From contig CAWEYC010000017.1 in NCBI GenBank assembly GCA_963813195.1, positions 62,001 through 126,000 on the forward strand: DNA of 64,000 nucleotides. The letters are read 5' to 3'. Source of the stretch: Roseiarcus sp963813195. Its GTDB lineage: Bacteria; Pseudomonadota; Alphaproteobacteria; Rhizobiales; Beijerinckiaceae. This document shows, in pieces, positions 8,200 through 16,739 of this stretch. The number at the start of each line of letters is the position of its first letter. The stretch's first letter is position 1. The notes under the pieces were generated by a model, which had not been told where the DNA came from, made no database searches, and saw nothing but the letters and a program-made list of their open reading frames with translations. Both the position numbers and the translations under genes were made by a program.

Positions 8200-8655
8200 T
8201 CGTGTGTCGGTCGGCGGGGATCTGGACAAGAGGCCAGTTAACCGTCCTTCGAAAGACCGGCAGCCGGAGGCAAACCGGCGCACCCCGCCAAACGGGGGAC
8301 GCGACTTGAAGCAACGACGGACCGGGCTTTTTCGTCTCTGTCGACCCTCCAAAGGTCGGCTTACCGAAGAGGCTTGTCTATCTTGCCGGGTGTGCGGAAG
8401 GGTCTTTCCCCTCCAAACGATGGCTGTGACTTGCGCTGACGGGGCTTACCCGCGGCGAGGACATGGCTACGGCGCAGCATCTGACCCTCGCGGGGTCGGC
8501 TGAGCGGCTCCCGCCGTTTGGTCGAATCGCGGGCGGTCGCGGTGGCGGGTCAACGTCGACGGTTCGCGTCTCCAACGCGCGGCCGGCCGACGCATCGCCT
8601 CCGATCCCTTGTCATGCCTAGTGCGGAAAGCAACCGCGCGACGGAGGATGCCGCT
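8200..8655 (+). promoter_or_regulatory. speF-type structured leader of ornithine decarboxylase (candidate)
   Basis: About 450 bases immediately upstream of the ornithine decarboxylase start hold many short hairpins and no convincing gene. Examples are GCCGG-aggcaaa-CCGGC near 8265, GACC-ctccaaa-GGTC near 8345, and GACCC-tcgcg-GGGTC at 8483..8497. Alphaproteobacterial decarboxylase genes of this type are known to carry a long conserved leader called the speF motif. Position and size fit that motif. I could not compare against the covariance model, so the identification rests on context. Confidence 0.55.
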
Positions 8656-9786
8656 ATGACCGATCGTATCAGGGAATTCCTCGCCCGAACTCAAGAAGAC
8701 GGCCCGCGTCTCGTCGTCGATCTCGAAGTGGTGCGCGAAAACTATCTCGGCTTCGCCAAGGCGTTGCCGGATACGCGCGTCTTCTATGCCGTGAAGGCCA
8801 ACCCGGCGCCGGAGATCCTCGATCTCCTGGCGCGCCTCGGCTCGTGCTTCGACACCGCCTCGGTCACCGAGATCGAGCAGGCGATGGCGGCTGGCGCCAC
8901 GCCCGATCGCATCAGCTACGGCAATACGATCAAGAAGGAGAAGGACATCGCGCGCGCCTATGCGCTGGGCGTTCGCCTCTTTGCGGTCGACTGCGAAGCC
9001 GAGGTCGAGAAGATCGCGCGCGTCGCGCCGGGCTCGAAGGTGTTCTGCCGCATTCTGTGCGGCGGCGTCGGCGCTGAATGGCCGTTGTCGCGCAAGTTCG
9101 GCTGCGCCCCCGAAATGGCCGCCAAAGTGCTCGAGCGCGCCCATAGCCTCGGGCTCGTTGCGCACGGCCTGTCGTTCCATGTCGGATCGCAGCAGCCCAA
9201 CCCGCGCATGTGGGACGGCGCGCTTAAGGCCTCGGCGGCGGTGTTCCGCGAATTGGCGGAGCGCGGCATCCAACTCGCGATGATCAATCTCGGCGGCGGA
9301 TTTCCGACCCGCTATCTCAAGCCCGTTCCGGGCGTGCGGACCTATGGCCAGACGATTTTCCGGGCGTTGCGCAAACACTTCGGCAACCGCATTCCGGAGA
9401 CCATCATCGAGCCGGGGCGCGGCATGGTCGGCAACGCCGGGATCATCGAAGCCGAGGTGGTGCTCATTTCCAGGAAGTCGGAGGGGGACCCGCAGCGTTG
9501 GGTCTATCTCGACATCGGCAAGTTCAACGGCCTCGCGGAGACGATGGACGAAATGATCCGCTATCCCATCCGCACCGACCGCGATCACGAAGCCATGTCG
9601 CCTTGCGTGATCGCCGGGCCGACTTGCGACTCGGTCGACGTGCTGTACGAGCGGGAGCCGTATCTGTTGCCTGTCAGCCTGGAGATCGGCGCGAAGGTGC
9701 TGATCGAAGGGACGGGCGCCTACACCACGACTTATTCAGCGGTTGGCTTCAACGGCTTCCCGCCGCTGAAGTCCTACGTGATCTGA
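8656..9786 (+). CDS. speF: ornithine decarboxylase, PLP fold type III
   Basis: The enzyme makes putrescine from ornithine, the first step of polyamine synthesis. Its 376 residues match the alphaproteobacterial form (about 377). Visible landmarks are the PLP lysine in FYAVKANP (about residue 42), HVGSQ, the glycine loop MINLGGGFPTRY, EPGRGMVG, and the catalytic cysteine in PTCDSVDVL, which lies at the dimer interface. The ATG at 8656 follows GGAGG with ideal spacing. The frame stays open upstream into the leader but without a ribosome site. A GNAT gene follows 103 bp downstream in the same direction. It could also accept lysine to some degree, since some relatives are dual-specific. The symbol follows the naming of its leader motif. 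Confidence 0.93.
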   Translation: MTDRIREFLARTQEDGPRLVVDLEVVRENYLGFAKALPDTRVFYAVKANPAPEILDLLARLGSCFDTASVTEIEQAMAAGATPDRISYGNTIKKEKDIARAYALGVRLFAVDCEAEVEKIARVAPGSKVFCRILCGGVGAEWPLSRKFGCAPEMAAKVLERAHSLGLVAHGLSFHVGSQQPNPRMWDGALKASAAVFRELAERGIQLAMINLGGGFPTRYLKPVPGVRTYGQTIFRALRKHFGNRIPETIIEPGRGMVGNAGIIEAEVVLISRKSEGDPQRWVYLDIGKFNGLAETMDEMIRYPIRTDRDHEAMSPCVIAGPTCDSVDVLYEREPYLLPVSLEIGAKVLIEGTGAYTTTYSAVGFNGFPPLKSYVI

Positions 9787-9820
9787 CGCGTCGGTTCGCT
9801 GCTTCCAACTGACTTCGCCT

Positions 9821-9861
9821 CCTCCCGTCCCCTCCGGCGCCTCGCGCCGCGAGACGGGAGG
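9821..9861 (+). terminator. strong hairpin between the decarboxylase and acetyltransferase genes
   Basis: Arms CCTCCCGTC (9821-9829) and GACGGGAGG (9853-9861) enclose a second stem GGCGC/GCGCC. There is no T-run after it, so it may act as an mRNA-stabilising or attenuating stem rather than a full terminator. Confidence 0.4.
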
Positions 9862-9889
9862 GTCTGGCGCGGCATCCCCGGGGGGACCG

Positions 9890-10504
9890 ATGACCTTGCC
9901 GTTCGACTTCGCCGCGATCGAGGCGGCCGTTGCCATTGCCGGAACAGTTGCAATTCGCGCCGAAAAGCGTGCGGACGCGCCTGAGCGCGAGGCGCTGCTG
10001 CAAGCCGCCTTCGGCGCCGCGCGCTTCGAGAAGACGAGCGAGCGCCTGCGCGTTGGACGCTTGCCAGCCGATGGCCTCGCGCTGGTCGCCAAGGCCGACG
10101 GCGCGCTCGTCGGCACGGTCCGGCTGTGGTCGGTGCGCGGGGGCCGCGTCGATGCGTTGCTGCTCGGCCCGCTCGCGGTCGCCGAGCCGCATCGCGGACG
10201 GGGCGTTGGCGCGCGCCTCATGCGCGAGGCGATCGCGCGCGCCGCGATGCGCGGCCACCGGGCTGTCCTGCTGGTCGGCGACGCGCCCTATTACGAGCGC
10301 TTCGGCTTCTCCGCCTCGCCGACGGCGCGCCTCGATCTGCCGGGCCCGGTGAACCGTGCGCGCTTCCTCGGCCTGGAACTCGTCGCCGGCGCGTTGCGGG
10401 ACGCGGAAGGGCTCGTCGTCGCAACGGGCTCGCGCTCGCCGGCGCTCGCGCGGCCCGACCCGTCGCCGCTCGAGTGCGCTATCTACGACGTGATGAGAAT
10501 CTGA
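9890..10504 (+). CDS. GNAT-family N-acetyltransferase
   Basis: The 204-residue cytosolic protein carries the GNAT core. LLLGPLAVAEPHRGRGVGARLM is motif A with the R-G-x-G-x-G/A acetyl-CoA pyrophosphate loop. AVLLVGDAPYYERFGFSAS is the C-terminal motif with the catalytic-type Tyr. It resembles YhbS-like acetyltransferases of about 200 residues. Because it follows ornithine decarboxylase, polyamine or ornithine acetylation is an attractive guess, but the acceptor cannot be read from sequence. The start is an ATG after GGGGGACCG. Confidence 0.85.
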   Translation: MTLPFDFAAIEAAVAIAGTVAIRAEKRADAPEREALLQAAFGAARFEKTSERLRVGRLPADGLALVAKADGALVGTVRLWSVRGGRVDALLLGPLAVAEPHRGRGVGARLMREAIARAAMRGHRAVLLVGDAPYYERFGFSASPTARLDLPGPVNRARFLGLELVAGALRDAEGLVVATGSRSPALARPDPSPLECAIYDVMRI

Positions 10505-10596
10505 ACATGTGCCCTCATCCGGCCCTTCGGACCGCGCCTCTTAGCTTCCTTGCCCGGTGATGTGGCCCGTCGAAACATGGGCGTTCTTCCGAACGT

Positions 10597-12162
10597 CTAA
10601 CGGGGAGAGGGGTGGGCGCTGTAGCGCCGACCGGCGCTCGCCGCCGGTTCCTCTTCCACCTGGCGTTCCGTCGCGCCAAATATCTCGTTATACAAATCCT
10701 CGCCATAACCGGTCTGCAGAGGTTCGGCTTCGATCAACTTGAACGTCCGCTCGCCATCAGGTTGCCGCTCCGCGCGCAGCGAGATCGAAGCGCCGGCATT
10801 CCTGCTGTAAACACTGTGGGCGAAATCGTAGAGATGGGTGACAAAGCAAATCTTGATGCGCTTCTCCAGCAGCGCCGAGGTGATCTGTCTCGCGATCTCT
10901 GATCCTTCCCTTTCGTTGGTCGCGGAGAACGATTCGTTGAACAGCACGAGGGCGTCGGGCGTAATGCTGTCCACAATCGCGCTGAACCGGCTGAGCTCCT
11001 CGTCGAGCTTTCCGCTTTTCATAGTGGCGTCTTCCTCACGCACGTAATGGGTAAAAATGTGGCTGCACAGGTTACCGCTGAAGGATTCGCCGCCGACGAA
11101 CATGCCGCATTGCATCATCAATTGCGCCAACCCGAGGCTGCGCAGGAAGGTGGTCTTTCCTCCCGTATTGGCCCCAGTGATGATGACAAAGTCTTTGCCG
11201 TCAGCGTTCAAGTCGTTGCCGATCACACGCTGATCGGTCTTGAACGTCAGGCAGACATCGTAGAGTCCGCGAAAGCTCAGTTTGCGCTCGCTGAGAGCCG
11301 CAGGCGCGGGAAACAGAGTCGGCTGACCCTTCCTGGCAAGTTGCTCGTGCAAGTTCAAACAGCCGATGTAGAACGCCAGCTCGGTGCGAAGCATGGCGAA
11401 AAAGCTGAGGATATGATCGTCGGATTGGGCGAGGGCGTTGGCGACAAGGTTGAGGCCCCTGTCTTGCAATTCGGCAAGAGCGCTTCCGCCAGCTTCGTCG
11501 CGCGGTGGCAGATGCCAAGTGTAGGCCGGCGGCTTCGGCGCCATCAATCGGGTGATCCAATTGCCTGGTACGTCATTGGGCTTGCGTAGCGTGTAATCCG
11601 CGCCCTTGTTGCCTTCTCCCAAAACCGCGCTGACCCAGACCCCGTCTCTGAACTTAAGGCGGCCGAGATGGTCCTTAACGCGGACAAAATATTCGTCCTT
11701 AAGCTCCCGGTCCAACATGGCGAAAAAGGTTGTAAAGCCGTCGGAAGAAAAGCGTTGAGCATTATAGGTTCCCACCCCTCTCAATTGTTTGAGCAACGCA
11801 ACGAATATCTGCAGGACCTCGACCGACCGCGTCAATATCGAGCTCGGCGACTTGGTGTACATCCAGGCGTGAGCTTTTCTCTCCCGCTCATGGGCCTCGA
11901 TCGTCAGGTCGTACAGCTGTCTGACCAATAGCGGATTGGCGAGAACGTCGCGGAGAACCGCCTGACGATACCGGACTTCATCCTCACTCTGTAGGCTTTG
12001 CAGAACAGCCTTTTTCGCGACCTCGTAGAGGTATTTATCGCCGAGCGCCATCGCGTTGAACAGGACGTCCAGTTCGAGATCCTGAATCAGGGCTTCGCTG
12101 TTCTGTGGCAGCGGGGCCTCGAGATCGAAGTCGCGGTCCCGGTACATGAGAAACGCCTTCAT
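10597..12162 (-). CDS. MutS-domain V ATPase, second of a tandem pair (intact)
   Basis: The 521-residue protein has an all-helical N-terminal region (residues 1-310) and a C-terminal MutS-type ABC ATPase. The Walker A is ITGANTGGKTTFLRS, and the Walker B/D-loop region reads VLFNESFSATNEREGSEI. Asn replaces the usual Asp of the MutS DE pair, while the Glu is kept. There is no mismatch-recognition domain I and no Phe-x-Glu motif, so it is not classical MutS. Proteins of this short family come in tandem pairs. Its ATG overlaps the stop of the upstream partner (ATGA), which implies coupling. It is the last gene of the fluoride-riboswitch operon. Its role is unknown, perhaps DNA-damage or stress related. 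Confidence 0.8.
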   Translation of the reverse strand: MKAFLMYRDRDFDLEAPLPQNSEALIQDLELDVLFNAMALGDKYLYEVAKKAVLQSLQSEDEVRYRQAVLRDVLANPLLVRQLYDLTIEAHERERKAHAWMYTKSPSSILTRSVEVLQIFVALLKQLRGVGTYNAQRFSSDGFTTFFAMLDRELKDEYFVRVKDHLGRLKFRDGVWVSAVLGEGNKGADYTLRKPNDVPGNWITRLMAPKPPAYTWHLPPRDEAGGSALAELQDRGLNLVANALAQSDDHILSFFAMLRTELAFYIGCLNLHEQLARKGQPTLFPAPAALSERKLSFRGLYDVCLTFKTDQRVIGNDLNADGKDFVIITGANTGGKTTFLRSLGLAQLMMQCGMFVGGESFSGNLCSHIFTHYVREEDATMKSGKLDEELSRFSAIVDSITPDALVLFNESFSATNEREGSEIARQITSALLEKRIKICFVTHLYDFAHSVYSRNAGASISLRAERQPDGERTFKLIEAEPLQTGYGEDLYNEIFGATERQVEEEPAASAGRRYSAHPSPR

Positions 12163-13582
12163 GATTTTATCCTCTCCAGGATCTGTCGTCGGGTCAGGCC
12201 GTATTTTTCGGCGATCGACATCGCATAGGCGAGGCCATCGGCGGGCTTTCGCACGATCTTGTATGTTCGCACCGCTGGGTGCTCCGGGACGATCGTGCTA
12301 GCGACGCTCACAATACGATCGCTCAGCAGAGTAAGCTCGTCGATGAACGTGACGCAGACGCATAGCGCGTCGATCTGCTCGATACGTTCGATGACTTTTG
12401 TGCCGAGGAAAATCGCATCCTTCAGTGTACCTGAGCTGAAGATCTCATTCATGATGATAATAGTTTTCGAGGTGGCACGATTTAGGATATGGTGTATTCT
12501 GACCAGATCGTCTTGCAGCTTGCCGCGAAGATTGCTGATGTCCTCCTCTCGCTCAAAGTGCGTGAGGATTTGATCGAACATAAACAATTGCGCGTCGTGA
12601 CCAGGTACAAGACAGCCAAGACTCGCCAGATAATGCAGTTGGCCAAACATGCGGGCAAACGTGGTCTTACCGCCGTTGTTCGGGCCGGATACAATGAAGA
12701 TACGTTCCTTCCCCTTCAAATGGAAATCATTGCACACGATCGGCAACTGCTTGGTGACAAGGCTCTTCGCCAGAGCCAAATCGAAGGTTTCGCGCGCGCA
12801 AAGCTCCTTGCTGTGAGGCGAGAGCGTTGGATAGCAAAAGCTCAGTCCGGCCCGCCGCAGGAGCCAGATAATCGAGATATGCAATGTAGAATTGGATTTC
12901 TCTATCAAACCGGCCAATCGTTTCTTCGAGGTAGAATAACGCTCCGAGCACAATACTCGCTTATAGCGGCGAAGATGTCCGGATGCAATTTGGCGACGCC
13001 ATCCATCATCGCCGCCTCAACGTGATTCATTTGCGGCGACTCGATAAACTTTGCTCTGTAATCATTCACCGCGCCTTGCTTGAACTTGCGAAGGTGTCCT
13101 CGACGTCGGCGGCGTAGTCGACTTCGAGTCGTATTTGCGAACCGTGATGCTGCCGCTCCTGATCTGGAGCGTGTATTTGACGGTCGCCAAGTCGGCCTTG
13201 AGCTTTTTTGTTTCCGTCAGAAGCGACGTGAATCGCTCCGACGCTGTATAATCGGCCAGATAGTCACGAAACGACAGGAACCCGCGCGAGCGCAAGTCGG
13301 CGGACCCCAAATCGCGAGCGAGGGAGGTGATCGCGCCGCAGTACGCATCGACGGCGTCGAGAAACAGGGCCTCCTTCTGATGCTTGTAGTAGCGCTTTTC
13401 CATCTGTTTGAGGGTCTCGCGCATCGCGCGCAGGGCGCTGGCGAAACGATTTGATGTTGCCCAACAGATCGCCGTGCTCCAGGTCGCGCCAGCACCTCAT
13501 GACGATAGAGGACTGCGTCGACATCGTGCAAGGACTGATGGAAAAAGGGAGCGAGATTGTATTCCTCTTTGCCAGCGGTGCC
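12159..13582 (-). pseudogene. MutS-domain V ATPase, first of the tandem pair (truncated, six frameshifts)
   Basis: The last 240 residues are open and include the ATPase: SGPNNGGKTTFARMFGQLHY (Walker A) and IIIMNEIFSSGTL (Walker B, again NE). Upstream, coding continues only by changing frame. The pieces EEYNLAPFFHQSLHDVD, RDLEHGDLLGNIKSF, ASALRAMRETLKQMEK, EVDYAADVEDTF, KFKQGAVNDYRAKF and FDREIQFYIAYLDYLAP sit in successive frames. This needs about six single-base indels near 13490, 13441, 13110, 13090, 12940 and 12872. The first 40-50 residues expected for the family are missing, because coding resumes directly after the stop of the DUF190 gene. The loss of the N-terminus suggests real decay rather than only sequencing error. 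Confidence 0.8.
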
Positions 13583-13933
13583 TCACGCCGGTGGATGCTT
13601 GATGTGTTCGCCGTACTGAAGCACCTGCATCTTTTCGAGGGTGACGAGCCCGCTCTGCATCATCGAATCGAGCGTCGGCAGGAACGCCTTGATCTTATCC
13701 TCGGTGTCGACGATTTCGATGACCAGCGGCAGATCCTGGGAAAGGCGCAGAATTTTTGACGTGTGGAGCCGGCTGGAATGGCCGAATCCCATCGCGCCGC
13801 GCAGCACGGTGGCGCCGGCGAGTTGCGCCTCGCGCGCCTTGAGGACGATCGCCTCGTAAAGCGGGCGACCGTGAAACTTATCGTCTTCGCCGAAGAAGAT
13901 GCGCAGCAGCATGGCGTCGCGCGGTAGGGTCAT
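13583..13933 (-). CDS. DUF190 family PII-like protein
   Basis: The 116-residue cytosolic protein has the DUF190 pattern: an N-terminal strand with LLRIFFGEDDKFHGRPLYEAI, the middle GATVLRGAMGFGHSSRLHT and a C-terminal LPLVIEIVDTEDKI. DUF190 proteins have a PII-like ferredoxin fold and very often sit next to CrcB/FluC fluoride channels, as here (3-bp gap). A regulatory or chaperone role toward the channel is likely but not shown. The C-terminal end directly abuts truncated MutS-like sequence, so its last few residues could have been altered by a deletion. Confidence 0.85.
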   Translation of the reverse strand: MTLPRDAMLLRIFFGEDDKFHGRPLYEAIVLKAREAQLAGATVLRGAMGFGHSSRLHTSKILRLSQDLPLVIEIVDTEDKIKAFLPTLDSMMQSGLVTLEKMQVLQYGEHIKHPPA

Positions 13934-13936
13934 CGA

Positions 13937-14332
13937 TCATGCTCCCTTGAGCTGGTTCAGGCTTGCGGCTGCGATGTGGCCGCACCATACGCCGACGAGG
14001 CAGAAAACGAAGGACATGCCGACATTGGCGCCGGCGAGCGCCATTTCGCCGTCGCGGATGAGGTTGAGGGTTTGCAGGCTGAAGGAGGAAAAGGTGGTGT
14101 AGCCGCCGCAGACTCCGGTCATCACGAACTGGCGCCCTGCCGAGCCGACGAAGACGCGACCGTCCGGCCCCGTCAAGGTCGCGAAGAAGCCGATGATGAA
14201 CGACCCCGTCACGTTGACGATCAGCGTGCCCCAGGGAAAGGTTCCGCCAAATTGGTGCGCCACGAGACCGGAAAAGAGGTAGCGCGCTCCGCCCCCCAAT
14301 GCGCTGCCCAGCATGACCCAAACATACATCAT
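13937..14332 (-). CDS. crcB: FluC/CrcB fluoride-ion channel
   Basis: This small four-helix membrane protein exports fluoride as a dual-topology dimer. Diagnostic segments are LGGGARYLFSG in helix 1, FPWGTLIVNVTGSFIIGF with the conserved Asn, and VCGGYTTFSSFSLQ, the broken helix 3 with the polar track and Na+ site. I chose the ATG at 14332 (131 residues, GGAG four bases upstream). An in-frame ATG at 14359 would add nine polar residues and also has a GAGG. The gene lies downstream of a fluoride riboswitch and next to DUF190, which supports the assignment strongly. Confidence 0.93.
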   Translation of the reverse strand: MMYVWVMLGSALGGGARYLFSGLVAHQFGGTFPWGTLIVNVTGSFIIGFFATLTGPDGRVFVGSAGRQFVMTGVCGGYTTFSSFSLQTLNLIRDGEMALAGANVGMSFVFCLVGVWCGHIAAASLNQLKGA

Positions 14333-14372
14333 CGCTCCGATCTCCGCCTCACCCGCCATGCGGCCCTCGCCT

Positions 14373-14792
14373 TCATTTCACAACCAGCACCTTGCAAGGC
14401 GCAAGCTCGACCAGCCGATCCGTCGTGCTGCCGATGATTCGATTGTACAGCGCCGAGTGACCCATGTAGCCGACGACGAGCAGATCGTAGCCGCCGCGCT
14501 GAACGAATTCGACGATGCACGAAACGGGATGTCCGACGACGACGCGCGATTCGAAGGCGACGCCTTGCGCCTCGGCCAGCTTGGTCGCGGCGGCGACGAC
14601 CTTGTCGAACAGGCCCGCCGCGTCCGCCTGCGCCTCGGCGACTTCATCGATGCTGGCGGGAAAGCGCGGCGTCTCTTCGACGCAGATCATGGTGAGGCCG
14701 ATTTCGAGCCGCTTGGCGAGGGCGAGCGCGGCGACCAGCGCCGCTTCTCCGCCCCTCGACCCGTCGTCGGCGACAAGCATTTTGCGAAACAT
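14373..14792 (-). CDS. universal stress protein (UspA family)
   Basis: This 139-residue single-domain Usp begins MFRKMLVADDGSRGGEAAL and ends with the ATP-binding-type segment VVGYMGHSALYNRIIGSTTDRLVELAPCKVLVVK. The G-x2-G-x9-G-S/T pattern is present, so ATP binding is likely. Its ATG directly follows the TGA of the antiporter gene, which suggests translational coupling. Stress proteins of this class are among the genes found under fluoride riboswitches. Confidence 0.88.
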   Translation of the reverse strand: MFRKMLVADDGSRGGEAALVAALALAKRLEIGLTMICVEETPRFPASIDEVAEAQADAAGLFDKVVAAATKLAEAQGVAFESRVVVGHPVSCIVEFVQRGGYDLLVVGYMGHSALYNRIIGSTTDRLVELAPCKVLVVK

Positions 14793-15951
14793 TCATCCCT
14801 CCTCGGCAGGCGCGGGGACGCCGCTCGGCGCGTCTTCGGCGGATCGAAACGAGGGTTGAAACCATCGTTGCGCGATCAGCGTCGGCACGACCGCGCTGCC
14901 GATGACGGCGGTGACAAGGACCGTGTACTGGCCGCTGATCGATGATGTGGTTCGTCAGGCCGAACAGCGCCGAGATCGTGCCGAACGTCAGGCCGGTGGA
15001 CATCAGCAGCGTGGTGTACATGCCCTCGCGCGGTTCGAAGCGGAAGATGCGGGTCAGCGGCAGGACGCCGACGAACTTCGTGGCCATCTTGATGGCGAGA
15101 AAGACGAGGATGAGGCCGGCCGACGCCGAGGATGCGCCTCGACCAGCGAGCCGGCCTTCAGGAAGTAGAACGGCGTCAGGATCGTGAAGGCGACGATCCG
15201 CATGCGGTTCGGCAGCTCGCGGTCCGTCAGGAAGGTCGGCGCGAGCACCATGCCGACCAGATAGGCCGGCAGCACCGCCTCGCTGCCGGCGATGCTGGCG
15301 AGGCCGCCGAGGAACAGCAGCATCAACGCCACGAACTTCGTTTGCGGCTCGCTGACGCGGTGCCCGAGTGCGCGAGCAGCCGTGGCGCGAACCGGCAGCA
15401 GCCAGAGGACACGCCGTCGCCACGGTGAAGAGGACCAGCCACACATCGAAGCGGGCGAAGACGAGGCCCAGGGCGAGCACGGTGCCGAGGTCGTTGACGA
15501 AGCAGGCGGCGAGGATGATCTTTCCCAGCTCGGTGCGGTTGAAGCCGGTCTCGACCATGACCGCGTAGACGACCGCGACCGAGGTCGTGGACAGCGAAAT
15601 GCCGGCGATCTGCGCCTGCGGCCAGGGCCAGCCGATCTCGTAACGGGCGAATAACAACACGCCGAGGTAAGGAGCGAAGAAGCCGACGATGCCGATGCTC
15701 ATGCTCGACCAGAAATGCTTGCGCACGACTTGCGGGTCGATCTCCGTGCCGGCCAGAAAGGTGAGCAGGATGGCGCCGAAACCGGCGAGAAAGTTGACCC
15801 AGTGCGCCAGCGGCAGGCCGACGATGTTTCCGGCGAGGGCGCCGACGACGATCTCGGTGAGCGCGACCGAGATCGCGACCCAGACCGAAAGGACCGAGGC
15901 GATCAGCGCCAAGCCGATCCATAGAGCCGACTCGAGCCAGACCTGTCCCAT
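14793..15951 (-). pseudogene. cation:proton antiporter (CPA2/Na+-H+ exchanger type), frameshifted
   Basis: The start ATG at 15951 follows CAGGAGGTCGCG. The first 150 residues are a normal exchanger N-terminus (LAGFGAILLTFLAGTEIDP, ISLSTTSVAVVYAVMVETG, ILAACFVNDLGTVLALG with the ND motif). After about 15400 the coding moves to another frame (GHRVSEPQTKFVALMLLFLG ... LTPFYFLKAGSLVEA). Near 15130 it moves back (GLILVFLAIKMATKF ... LTFGTISALFGLTNHIID), and near 14935 it moves again (GQYTVLVTAVIGSAVVPTL). At least three indels therefore break an otherwise full-length gene of about 385 residues. It is the first gene after the fluoride riboswitch. Either it is decaying or the assembly carries indel errors here. 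Confidence 0.8.
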
Positions 15952-16030
15952 CGCGACCTCCTGCTCGAGGCGCGACGACGAGCCACACGGCTGGAAAGAG
16001 GGCCGAGCGGCTCCCGCCACGCATGCGACG

Positions 16031-16084
16031 CGGCAGGAGTTATCAGCCCGGACAGGCGGTTTTGGGGGACCCCATCCCCTTGAG
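16031..16084 (-). promoter_or_regulatory. fluoride riboswitch (crcB motif)
   Basis: Read on the minus strand from 16079, the sequence GGGGATGGGGTCCCCC is followed by AAAACCGCC, a short loop, and GGGCTGATAACTCCTGCC. This matches the crcB-motif core: a GG-GAUGG ... CC stem, AACC, and a second stem leading into CUGAUGACUCCU. The element lies 80 bases upstream of the antiporter start and heads the operon that contains crcB. It senses fluoride and turns the downstream genes on. I see no clear U-run, so control is more likely at translation initiation. Confidence 0.85.
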
Positions 16085-16190
16085 GATGACGGCGAGGGTA
16101 GGCCATCGGCCGCCAAAGTCAATTCGCCTTGCGTCGCGGGTCTGACTGTCGTTCAATGAGGCGCCCCGAATTCCGCGAGAGGAGGTCGGG

Positions 16191-16655
16191 ATGAACGCGA
16201 TCCTGGCGTTGCTCGTTGTTGTCGGCTTCGCGATCGCGGCCGCCGTCGCGATCAGAGCGCGACGCCGCGCCGTCGCGGCGGCTCTCATCGGCGAAATCTC
16301 GGAAACCTTGAACCTTCTCGAGACGCACGAGGTCGAGCAGCGCCTGGCGCATTTCGGCTCCGACGGTCGCCCCGCGCCGAGCCTACCCGCGCTGCCGACG
16401 CTCAGCTACCGAGCCGACGCGGCTTGGATAACCCTGCTCGGCGCTCATCTCACGCGATTGGCGGCGAGCTTCTATGCTTCGGCGGAGGCCCTGCAGGGCG
16501 AATTGCTTGGCTTGTCGAGCGAGGCCGGGCAGGCGGAGCGCGTCAAATTCGCCTCCGACGAGTTGCGGCGGACGCTCGAACTCGGCGACGAAGCGCTTCG
16601 CTCGTTGCGGGACATCGTCTCTCGCGGCCGTCGGGGCTCGATCTCCCGGGCCTGA
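16191..16655 (+). CDS. small membrane-anchored protein of unknown function
   Basis: The 154-residue protein has one N-terminal transmembrane helix (ILALLVVVGFAIAAAVAI), then RARRR, and a mostly helical soluble part. The start ATG follows GAGAGGAGGTCGGG. The anchor topology and the basic stop-transfer point to a cytosolic helical domain. I do not recognise a family. It is divergent from the fluoride operon and 84 bp upstream of the sohB-like gene in the same direction, so the two may be co-transcribed. Confidence 0.65.
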   Translation: MNAILALLVVVGFAIAAAVAIRARRRAVAAALIGEISETLNLLETHEVEQRLAHFGSDGRPAPSLPALPTLSYRADAAWITLLGAHLTRLAASFYASAEALQGELLGLSSEAGQAERVKFASDELRRTLELGDEALRSLRDIVSRGRRGSISRA

Positions 16656-16739
16656 TCGGCGTCATCGAAACAAGATTGCGCCAGGCGCCGCGAGTTGCCC
16701 GAGGTTGACAGTCTCGCCTCATCTGAAGACAGTCCCGCC

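Noticed and set aside
8204..8503. Open frame of 99 codons within the decarboxylase leader
   Set aside because: It has no ribosome site, its composition is Arg/Pro/Gly-rich as in shadow frames, and it overlaps the hairpins of the leader.
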